From Lentisphaeria bacterium UBA1776 (GTDB taxonomy: Bacteria > Verrucomicrobiota > Lentisphaeria > Victivallales > Victivallaceae): a DNA stretch of 29,571 nucleotides. Within the stretch, counting starts at the first letter, position 1; the number at the start of each line of letters is the position of its first letter. The stretch lies in NCBI GenBank assembly GCA_002314605.1, contig DCGO01000039.1, positions 6,818-36,388 on the forward strand, in the 5' to 3' direction. The notes beneath the pieces are model-generated. The model worked only from the letters and a program-made list of their open reading frames with translations. It was not told the DNA's origin and made no database searches. Position numbers and translations under genes: made by a program. This document shows, piece by piece, positions 1 through 6,652 of this stretch.

Positions 1-75
1 TTTCCCCAGTGGCCGCAAGCTGCCGGAATGAATTTTTAGAGGTACCCTCAAGTCTTAAACCGGGAGTGTAACGCG
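1..75 (+). other. Window edge; possible 3' end of an upstream gene, then leader of the glycosyltransferase gene
   Basis: All three plus-strand frames are open from the window edge and stop before the first gene (stops at 29-31, 37-39 and 69-71), so the tail of an upstream gene may be here but the frame cannot be chosen. A GGGAG at 62-66 lies nine bases before the ATG at 76 and is the likely ribosome binding site of the next gene. No promoter is evident. Confidence 0.3.
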
Positions 76-777
76 ATGGCACATTATTCGATTGTGATTC
101 CGACATTGAACGAACGGGACAACATGGCGCCGCTGCTTGAAAAGATCGACAGCTGCGGTTTGACTGACTATGAAGTTGTGGTGGTTGACGAGCATTCTCC
201 CGACGGAACATTGGAAGCGGTCAGAACCTATGCCGGCGATCGCCGGGATATCCGGGGGATTTTCAATGAAAACGGCCGTGGATTGAGTCCCAGTATCGTT
301 TACGGTTTCGGTCAGGCGACCGGCGAGATCCTCTGCTGCATGGACGGTGACCTCCAGCACGATGTGAAGGATCTGAAAGGACTTCTTGAAACGGCGGATC
401 AGGCTGATTTTGTGATCGGCTCCCGTTATACCTCCGGCGGCGGTTTCGCCGGAAAGTGGAACCCCGTCCGGGTATTGATCAGCCGGACCGCAACCTGTAT
501 GGCCCATGTGATTCTCGGGGTGAAATCCACAGATCCCATGTCCGGCTTCTTTGCCGTCCGCCGTTCAGCCTTTGAAGCGGTGAGGGATGAGATGAGTCCC
601 CGGGGTTTCAAGGTCATGCTGGAACTGCTTTTCCTCCTGAGTCGCAGGGGAGGATTTGATATCCGGGAATACGGGATCACCTTCGGGAAACGCATTCATG
701 GCAAAAGCAAACTTTCCATGAAAGTGATTTCCGACTATCTTCGGATGCTGCTGGCGCTGAAAGCCGGAAGGAAATAA
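76..777 (+). CDS. Family 2 glycosyltransferase, polyprenyl-phosphate mannose/glucose synthase (DPM1-like)
   Basis: A 233-residue GT2 enzyme of the dolichol-phosphate mannosyltransferase type. Members transfer a sugar from GDP- or UDP-sugar to a polyprenyl phosphate, giving a lipid-linked donor for envelope glycosylation. The N-terminal strand SIVIPTLNE (residues 5-13), the VVVVDEHSPDGT nucleotide-binding loop (the second Asp of the usual VVDDNSPDGT is Glu here), the metal-binding D90-G-D92 in MDGDLQH, the DPMSGFF motif and the C-terminal HGKSKL motif are all visible. It has no C-terminal membrane helices, so it is the short soluble or peripheral form. The start is supported by GGGAG nine bases upstream. 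The donor and acceptor cannot be read from the sequence. The following formyltransferase gene begins 38 bases downstream on the same strand. Confidence 0.88.
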   Translation: MAHYSIVIPTLNERDNMAPLLEKIDSCGLTDYEVVVVDEHSPDGTLEAVRTYAGDRRDIRGIFNENGRGLSPSIVYGFGQATGEILCCMDGDLQHDVKDLKGLLETADQADFVIGSRYTSGGGFAGKWNPVRVLISRTATCMAHVILGVKSTDPMSGFFAVRRSAFEAVRDEMSPRGFKVMLELLFLLSRRGGFDIREYGITFGKRIHGKSKLSMKVISDYLRMLLALKAGRK

Positions 778-815
778 AACAGAATTCCGGCGGGAGAATA
801 CTGAACGGACTGTTT

Positions 816-1712
816 ATGGATATGGAGCCGAATCTTTTCTGGAGTGCGGAAGAACTTGCAGGAAAACTGCATGCGGCGCTTTTTCTGAGCGGGCAGGGCA
901 GCAATGCTGAGGTTCTGCTGCATGATCTTGCGGCGAGGCCGGCGAACTGCACGGTTTCCGTGCTGGTGACGGATGCCCCGCAGAGCAGTCGTGCGGCCGA
1001 ACTGGCGGAGAAGTTTCAGCTCCCGCTGATCGGACATGACATCCGGGCTTTTTATGCGGCACACGGAGAGAATTCCATTTCCCTCAAGACCGGGAACGGC
1101 AGGCACCTGAGAGCGCTCTGGACCGGAGAGCTGCGGGAGAAACTTGCGGCATATCCGGTGAATTTCGGGATTTTTGCCGGGTTCATGACCCTCTGCAATA
1201 TTGCGGAAGACTTTCCGTGTCTCAATGTTCATCCGGGGAATCTGCTGGTACAGGAAGAGTCCGGGCGCCGGAAATTTGCCGGATTGCATGTTTTTCCGGT
1301 GGAGCGGGCGATTGCGGATCCCGGTGAAACGGAACTGCGCAGCAGTGTGATTCTGGTGTGTCCCTTTGCCGGAGACGGGGCGGCGGATATGGATACCGGA
1401 TTGGTGCCGGGAATTTCTCCGGCAATAAAGATTGACCGCCGCGGCCGGTCCGCCGGAGACTGGGCGGAGATCCTGGCAAAGCGGCAGCCGGGGCTGCCGG
1501 TGCGGGATGAATTGCTGGAACTTGCGCTGGACCATATTGAGAAGCTGAAAACGGAAGGGGATCATGTGGTCCTTCCGCAGACAGTACGGGCGTTTGCCTC
1601 CGGATGCTACGGGTATTGCGGCAGACAGCTTTTTTTTCGTGAGAACGGTGTTTTTTTCCCGGTGAAGACGGTGGAATTTTCTGTGGACAGGGAGCCGGTG
1701 GTATGGCGTTAG
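816..1712 (+). CDS. Divergent PurN-fold formyltransferase-like protein
   Basis: A 298-residue protein resembling phosphoribosylglycinamide formyltransferase (PurN) and related 10-formyltetrahydrofolate-dependent transferases. FLSGQGSNAEVLL near residue 23 matches the PurN substrate loop (LISGNGSNLQ). FAGFM followed by LNVHPGNL matches AGFM..LNIHPSLL, keeping the catalytic Asn (N137) and His (H139). D193 in MDTGLV lies where the third catalytic residue (Asp in LDGGPV) is expected. KFAGLHVFPVERAI matches the segment after the active site. It is about 90 residues longer than a typical PurN and lacks the SLLP segment, so it may not be the purine enzyme. The C-terminal ~100 residues are unplaced. 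It overlaps the next gene by 10 bases, suggesting coupled translation. The ribosome binding site is weak, and ATG at 822 is an alternative start. Two T runs near the 3' end (1630-1637 and 1651-1657) are possible slippage sites. Confidence 0.7.
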   Translation: MDMEPNLFWSAEELAGKLHAALFLSGQGSNAEVLLHDLAARPANCTVSVLVTDAPQSSRAAELAEKFQLPLIGHDIRAFYAAHGENSISLKTGNGRHLRALWTGELREKLAAYPVNFGIFAGFMTLCNIAEDFPCLNVHPGNLLVQEESGRRKFAGLHVFPVERAIADPGETELRSSVILVCPFAGDGAADMDTGLVPGISPAIKIDRRGRSAGDWAEILAKRQPGLPVRDELLELALDHIEKLKTEGDHVVLPQTVRAFASGCYGYCGRQLFFRENGVFFPVKTVEFSVDREPVVWR

Positions 1713-4522
1713 TCAATTTTGTCCGGCAACACGGGTACGGCGGTGCAGCGGCGGGGATCTGCATTGTCTGCATCGGCATCCTCCTCCTGAGCGGTTGCGG
1801 CGGAGAAGAACGTCAGCCGGCTTTGTGGCAGGGGGAATTCTCCCGTTCCGGAGACAGGGTGACGGTGCAGAATGTCCTTTGGGAAAAAATGCCGTCGTGG
1901 TCCGATTGGGGGCGGTTTTCCGGGTGCCGCGAAGGATTGATTTCCGGAAATCTCGTTCTGACGCCCGGCGCGTCTCCGGTGGAATTTCAATGCCGGATCT
2001 CCCGGCTGGAGCTCAACCGCTATACGGTGTCTCTGCAGGCGCTGGTCCACCGGATGCCGTGGGTGCTTCGGGGAGAAATGGACCTCGTGAACCGCAATGC
2101 CGCACTGGATTTTCAAGGACGGGTCTCCCCTTCGGAATACAACCTGTTCCACATTTTTCCCCTTCTGCAGTCCGGTTTGGCGGATCTCAGGGGCAGCATT
2201 CTCATCAGCGATCAGGAAAAGAATGGAATCAGTTTCCCGCAGATGACCATTGTTCCCGTATCCGGCGGGGTGCTGTCCGCCGGGCCGCTGCGGCTGAGCG
2301 GAGGGCGGCTGATCCGGCGGGAGATTTTTGGCGGAAAAACGGAATTTGAGATGGATGACACAGCCGCATGCATGGGCGGTATGCGGCTGAATTTTACCCG
2401 GATGGTATTGGATCGCGACCGGCTGACATTTCATGCCGGCATCCGTCCGGCGGCCCCTTTCCAGAGTACTGCGTTCGCCGAAGGAGAGGGGGTCTGTTTC
2501 CTGCAGGAGAATTGCCGTTGGCGGATTTCTGCGGGACTGCGGACTGCCGGGTTCCTGCAGATACGGGACTTTTTGATTCCCCTGACGGACGTTCGGATCT
2601 CGGGGGAGGGGGACAGGCTTGGCGGATGCTGGTATTTCCAGGGAGAGAGTCCGGCTGTGACATGGCATTCCTCTCGGGGGACTGCGGTGGGAAATCAGGC
2701 CCGTTTTGAGGGGAAAAATCATTTCCGTTTCGAAACTGGTGTCAAAGAGGAAGAGGTGACTTTGGAGTTCGGTTCTGCGGAACTGCCGTTCAGGAACGGT
2801 CGTGTTTCCGCCAGTGCGGTCCGGCTGCAGCTGAAGCGGTCCGAAGCGGGGATGCTCAACGGAGAACTTTCATCCGGCAAACTGACTTGCCAGACCGCTG
2901 CGTCCCGGCTGGAAATACAGAATTTAAAATTGAGTCTGCCGCTGCTTCAGCTGCGCGGCTCGTGGATCACTCCGGAGGCCGGAAAACTCTCTTCCGGTGC
3001 GTTGCTCTGGAATTCTACCGGATATCAGCTTTCCTCCGGCGGATTCACCGGATCGCTGGTTTTGCGGGAACGCTCCTGGCAGATAGAGGCGTTTCCTGCG
3101 GATCTTTTGCTGAAAACCGGCCGGCTGCAGCTCAGCCAGGAACAGGGATACCTGAAATGGGATGGCCGTTTTCTTGACGGCAGCAGTTCCGTTTCCGGGC
3201 AGGGAGTGAAGGGTATCATAAAGACTCCATGGGGAGAATTCCACGGGGAAAACTGGCGTTACGCTGCGAAACTGGATGATGGCGGAGTCCGTGTCCGTCA
3301 GGGGGAAGTTTCCGGGGAAAACCTTCAGGGTCCGGCGGGAAAAGCCGCTGCGGCAGCTCTTTTCGCATCCCGGGGCCCGTCCGGCAAATGGCAGGGAAAA
3401 ATGCAGGTGCAGAAGTTGAACCTGAGTCTTCCCGGTTTTCGGGTGGAAGACGGTTTCATGGAACTGCCGTTCGGTCCGGCTGCGGAAAACAGCGGGACCC
3501 TTCGGATCGGTTCGGCAAGCACTCCTTTCTGCAGCGTGCGTGAGGCGGACGGCAAATTTACTCCATCCGGGACCGGTTTTGAATTGAAGGGTCGTGCCCG
3601 GTCCGGTTTGACCGGAGGGGTTTCATTTTTTACGGGTCACCTGCGGCCGGATTTTCGTGGCGGGGCCTTGGAATACAGCTGTCCGGCAAGCCAGAATTCA
3701 AAGGATCTTCCTGTTTCGGAGACATTTTCTCTGCCGGGAGACTGGTATTTTTCCGGAAAAATGGAGGAATCCGGCAAACTGCAATGGCAGGGCTCTCTGC
3801 CCCGGTGGCAGCGGTCTTTTACGCTGAACGGTTTGATCCGCAGTGATTCTACCATGTTGGAGGACCTGACCGGCGAGCTCACCCTTTCAAGTTCAGGGAA
3901 AGCTTCCTGCGAAATGCAGTTCCGCCACGGGATGACCAGCTTCGGGGAATTGTCTGACGGGCAGGCCTCGCTGAATTTTGACGGAGGAGTATGGCAGATG
4001 TCCCGTGCTTCATTCGATCTTGCCGGCGGCCGCTGGACCCGCAGGGCGGACGGCGGATTTTCCGTAAAGGGGATCCGTCCCGGACTGCTGCTGCCGGTTC
4101 CGGAACTCCGGCATGCGCTGAAAGGAACCTATTCCGGAACGGTAAGGCTCGGAAAAGATCTTTCGATCCAGAAAGCCAGTCTTGTATCCGATGGCCCCGG
4201 ACGGCTCCAGATGAGAGAAATGGAGCGTTTCCGGTATCTCCCGAAGGGGAAATTCGACATGAATGCACTGGATTTTGCGGTGGAGGCTCTGCGGGATTTC
4301 CGTTATCAGAAAATGAACCTGCAGATCATCCGCCGCCGCCGGGACATTCTTCTGCGTATTTCCGGCGACGGCAAGCCCGGGGTCCCGGTCCCTTTTACCT
4401 ACGAAAACAACCATTTCCGCCGGTCCGTGACCGGGGAACCCGGGTTTGACGGCAGTGTGGAGATCGGCTGCGGCTACCGTTTCCGTCTGATGCAAACGGG
4501 CGACCGGAAGCAGGAAAAATAA
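1703..4522 (+). CDS. YdbH/AsmA-like lipoprotein, candidate intermembrane lipid-transport protein
   Basis: A 939-residue envelope protein. The N-terminus has a basic segment, a hydrophobic stretch (residues 17-29) and a lipobox LLSGC with C32 as the lipidation site. The residues after it (GG) do not include an Asp retention signal. The body is a long run of alternating beta strands typical of the AsmA/TamB/YdbH group, which bridge inner and outer membranes to move phospholipids. The C-terminal ~70 residues (NALDFAVEALRDFRYQKMNL onward, ending in a strand-rich tail) resemble the C-terminal YdbH domain, which also has the ALxxFxY pattern. E. coli YdbH is 879 residues, so the size fits. The ATG lies inside the end of the formyltransferase gene and has GGGAG eight bases upstream. 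A YnbE-like partner lipoprotein is not seen nearby. The family call rests mainly on architecture and the C-terminal motif. Confidence 0.68.
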   Translation: MALVNFVRQHGYGGAAAGICIVCIGILLLSGCGGEERQPALWQGEFSRSGDRVTVQNVLWEKMPSWSDWGRFSGCREGLISGNLVLTPGASPVEFQCRISRLELNRYTVSLQALVHRMPWVLRGEMDLVNRNAALDFQGRVSPSEYNLFHIFPLLQSGLADLRGSILISDQEKNGISFPQMTIVPVSGGVLSAGPLRLSGGRLIRREIFGGKTEFEMDDTAACMGGMRLNFTRMVLDRDRLTFHAGIRPAAPFQSTAFAEGEGVCFLQENCRWRISAGLRTAGFLQIRDFLIPLTDVRISGEGDRLGGCWYFQGESPAVTWHSSRGTAVGNQARFEGKNHFRFETGVKEEEVTLEFGSAELPFRNGRVSASAVRLQLKRSEAGMLNGELSSGKLTCQTAASRLEIQNLKLSLPLLQLRGSWITPEAGKLSSGALLWNSTGYQLSSGGFTGSLVLRERSWQIEAFPADLLLKTGRLQLSQEQGYLKWDGRFLDGSSSVSGQGVKGIIKTPWGEFHGENWRYAAKLDDGGVRVRQGEVSGENLQGPAGKAAAAALFASRGPSGKWQGKMQVQKLNLSLPGFRVEDGFMELPFGPAAENSGTLRIGSASTPFCSVREADGKFTPSGTGFELKGRARSGLTGGVSFFTGHLRPDFRGGALEYSCPASQNSKDLPVSETFSLPGDWYFSGKMEESGKLQWQGSLPRWQRSFTLNGLIRSDSTMLEDLTGELTLSSSGKASCEMQFRHGMTSFGELSDGQASLNFDGGVWQMSRASFDLAGGRWTRRADGGFSVKGIRPGLLLPVPELRHALKGTYSGTVRLGKDLSIQKASLVSDGPGRLQMREMERFRYLPKGKFDMNALDFAVEALRDFRYQKMNLQIIRRRRDILLRISGDGKPGVPVPFTYENNHFRRSVTGEPGFDGSVEIGCGYRFRLMQTGDRKQEK

Positions 4523-4537
4523 GCTGTCCTGAACACA

Positions 4538-4598
4538 TTTCCGCCCCCGCAGAAATTCTGTTTTACCGATCCCTCCGGGGGCTTCTGCAATGCGGAAA
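4538..4598. terminator. Stem-loop between convergent genes, possible bidirectional terminator
   Basis: TTTCCGC (4538-4544) pairs perfectly with GCGGAAA (4592-4598). Inside it GCAGAA (4549-4554) pairs with TTCTGC (4583-4588). The structure fills the 81-base gap between the converging YdbH-like and oxidoreductase genes. A classical T-run is absent, so factor-independent termination is only a guess. Confidence 0.4.
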
Positions 4599-4603
4599 AG
4601 AAA

Positions 4604-5659
4604 TCATTCGCCGGCAAGGGTGTCAAAAAATTCCTGTATCGGATAGATTTTTTTGACGGCATCCAGATTGCAGCCGCACATGAAAAGTCCGTTGTCCACA
4701 TCGCCGCTCCAGGTGGCCATCAGCGCCCGTGCGATGCAGAAGAGGGACTGGGCGGGATTGCAGGACCGGAGACACCGGTAGGGACAGGTGAAGGGCGTGC
4801 GTTCCCCCGACAGCACCTTCTGGACCAGTTTGGTCTTGATAACCCGGACGGGGAGTCCCACCGGGCTCTTGATGATGACAATATCATCTTTGGTGGCGTT
4901 GATAAAGACCTGCTTGCTTTTTTCGTCGATTCCCGCTTCCTGAGCGGTGATGAAATACGTTCCGATCTGGACTCCGTCGTAACCCATGCGGAGAAATTTC
5001 TCGATATCTGCCCGGCAGGCGACTTCTTCCGCTGCCAGGGTGGGCAGATCCGGCATGTCGTACTTCTTTGAGACTTCCCTGATTTCCGGAAGCAGTTTGT
5101 CCATGGAACAGGTTTCCGGATGCTCGATCTGATCCATGGAAAAACCAAGGTGTCCGCCGCAGAGGGGGCCTTCCACAATGACCGCATCCGGACGGCGGTT
5201 GTATTTGCGCAGCCAGGTGCGGACCACCAGTTCAAAGGCCCGTCCGCTGGAAATCACCGGGATGAGGGCAATATCCGCATCCCCCACAAATTCCGGCAGG
5301 TTCAGGGGCAGCCCCGCACCGGAGATGATAAAATCCACCTTTTCCCGGACGGCAGTTTTGACGATCAGGTCGTAGTTTGCCAGTGCGACCATGACATTGA
5401 TGCCGACGGGGCCCCTGCCGGCAACTTCGGCCTTGGCTTCCCGGATCAACCCGGCCAGCGCCTGGTTGCAGTGTTCAAAATAATTGGTGATGTCCGTATT
5501 GTTGACATCCCCCAGCCCAACGCTGGCAATGGTTCCGAACCCGCCAGCTTTCGCCGCCGCCGCCGCCAGTCCCGCAGAACCGATCCGTACACCCATCCCC
5601 GCCTGAATCACCGGATATTTTGCAGTCAGATTTCTGATTTTCAAGGGATTCAATTTCAT
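4604..5659 (-). CDS. NPD-family FMN oxidoreductase (nitronate monooxygenase / FabK-like)
   Basis: A 351-residue TIM-barrel flavoprotein of the 2-nitropropane dioxygenase / nitronate monooxygenase family. YPVIQAGMGVRIG (15-27), GINVMVA (86-92), ISGAGLP (112-118), the GGHLG motif (168-172) and GYDGVQIGTYFI (226-237) line the FMN-binding barrel. The usual AAGG...D segment is replaced by AAEEVACRADI (209-219). The C-terminus carries a cysteine cluster (C292, C296, C300, C308, C328, C330) that could bind an iron-sulfur cluster or zinc. Possible activities are nitronate oxidation or an enoyl-ACP reductase-like reaction; the sequence does not decide. It has its own upstream promoter (5724-5751). Confidence 0.85.
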   Translation of the reverse strand: MKLNPLKIRNLTAKYPVIQAGMGVRIGSAGLAAAAAKAGGFGTIASVGLGDVNNTDITNYFEHCNQALAGLIREAKAEVAGRGPVGINVMVALANYDLIVKTAVREKVDFIISGAGLPLNLPEFVGDADIALIPVISSGRAFELVVRTWLRKYNRRPDAVIVEGPLCGGHLGFSMDQIEHPETCSMDKLLPEIREVSKKYDMPDLPTLAAEEVACRADIEKFLRMGYDGVQIGTYFITAQEAGIDEKSKQVFINATKDDIVIIKSPVGLPVRVIKTKLVQKVLSGERTPFTCPYRCLRSCNPAQSLFCIARALMATWSGDVDNGLFMCGCNLDAVKKIYPIQEFFDTLAGE

Positions 5660-5723
5660 TTCTTAGGCTGTTCCTTATTTTGCCGGACCGGCGGCATTCC
5701 CGCCAAGGGTCCATCTTTCCCAT

Positions 5724-5751
5724 AATATAGCATAAAGAAAGATATAGTCAA
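5724..5751 (-). promoter_or_regulatory. Sigma70-type promoter for the NPD-family oxidoreductase
   Basis: On the minus strand TTGACT (5746-5751) is followed after 16 bases by TATATT (5724-5729), extended as TATATTATGG, with an A-rich GAAAAACC just upstream. The -10 lies about 65 bases before the ATG at 5659. Both hexamers are close to consensus. Confidence 0.6.
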
Positions 5752-5770
5752 CGGTTTTTCCCGGAGTTTT

Positions 5771-5902
5771 TCAGTTGCCGGAAATCTTCTGTATCGTCAG
5801 GACCGCAAGAAATCCGGCGATGATGGCAAACGTCGCGCCTTTTTCAAAACCGTGACTGTGGGTCTCCGGGATCATTTCGTCACTGATGACATAGAGCATG
5901 CT
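5771..5902 (-). pseudogene. Out-of-frame 3' end of the ZIP transporter gene
   Basis: Read one frame over from the main ZIP frame, this stretch encodes about 43 residues beginning SMLYVISDEMIPETHSHG and ending in a hydrophobic helix and KISGN before a TGA at 5771-5773. The SDEMIPETH segment followed by a last membrane helix is exactly how ZIP/ZupT/GufA proteins end. Deleting one G from the 8-G run at 5903-5910 joins it to the preceding frame, giving a 252-residue protein of normal length. Confidence 0.82.
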
Positions 5903-6530
5903 CCCCCCCCGCCAGCGCCAGCATGAAGGGCATCAGCCGGACTGTCCACGACACCAGCGCGTATCCGGTCAGCGTTCCTGCCATGCCGATCATGCCGATC
6001 CCCAGCGAGATCAGAACCGTTCTCCGCATGGAAACTCCCGCCGCCAGCAGCGGCCCCACGATCACCATGGTTTCCGGAATGTTCTGAAGGGAAATACTTC
6101 CGGCCACCGTCAGCACGTTTTCCAGCTCTCCGCTTCCGAAACTCACCCCTGCGGCCACCCCTTCCGGAAATTTATGCAGGGCAATGGCCGCCGTAAAAAG
6201 GAGGATCCGGCTGATCCCCTGATTGCGGGAATGACTTTCCTGGTCCGGCCCGGCCAGACGGTGAAGGTGGGGTGTCATGCGGTCCAGCAGGCTTCCGAGG
6301 ATTGCTCCGCAGAAAACCCCGGTGACCGTCAGGATCAGTGCATGGGGCGTCCGCCCCCCTGCGGCGGGCAGAATCAGTCCGATGACGGCGGCTCCCAGCA
6401 TGATGCAGGCGGCGGCGCCAAGCACTGCATCGTTGTATTTGCGGGGGATCGTGCGGATCAGCAGTCCCAGTATGACGCCGCTTACCGTGGAGCCCCCTAC
6501 CGCCAGCGTGGTGATGATGAGAATGTTCAT
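5880..6530 (-). CDS. ZIP family divalent metal transporter, frameshifted near its C-terminus
   Basis: A polytopic inner-membrane protein of the ZIP/ZupT family, which imports zinc, iron or other divalent cations. HKFPEGVAAGVSFG (119-132) and SLQNIPETMVIVGP (147-160) are the signature metal-binding helices 4 and 5. The start at 6530 is chosen because GGAGG lies eight bases before it; an in-frame ATG at 6614 would add 28 non-hydrophobic residues without a ribosome site. After MPFMLALAGG the frame runs into EHALCHQ and stops, whereas the family continues into a further segment and final helix. That missing part is present in another frame at 5771-5902, beyond an 8-G run at 5903-5910. As written the protein is 216 residues and truncated; restored it would be 252. 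Confidence 0.85.
   Translation of the reverse strand: MNILIITTLAVGGSTVSGVILGLLIRTIPRKYNDAVLGAAACIMLGAAVIGLILPAAGGRTPHALILTVTGVFCGAILGSLLDRMTPHLHRLAGPDQESHSRNQGISRILLFTAAIALHKFPEGVAAGVSFGSGELENVLTVAGSISLQNIPETMVIVGPLLAAGVSMRRTVLISLGIGMIGMAGTLTGYALVSWTVRLMPFMLALAGGEHALCHQ
5903..5910 (-). repeat. Homopolymer of eight G (C on the plus strand) at the ZIP frameshift
   Basis: Eight consecutive C bases on the plus strand lie exactly where the ZIP frame is lost. Seven would restore the frame. It is either a slippage-prone (possibly phase-variable) site, a true mutation, or a sequencing length error. Confidence 0.9.
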
Positions 6531-6611
6531 GGCGCGATCCTCCGGAATATCCGGCAGAAAAAAATCATATTTTGCGTTTTCTGCGGAACTTCCATGGAAA
6601 TAATCTGATTG

Positions 6612-6631
6612 CATGTTAATTTACATGTCAA
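6612..6631. promoter_or_regulatory. Palindrome and -35-like TTGACA between the divergent ZIP and GH2 genes
   Basis: CATGT (6612-6616) and ACATG (6623-6627) form an inverted repeat with a six-base AT-rich centre. It overlaps the region just downstream of a perfect minus-strand TTGACA (6626-6631). A clear -10 was not found: TCAGAT lies 17 bases on and GATTAT 20 bases on. The layout suggests an operator for the ZIP gene, the GH2 gene, or both. Confidence 0.35.
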
Positions 6632-6652
6632 AACCGGAAAAACAGGGAGTTT

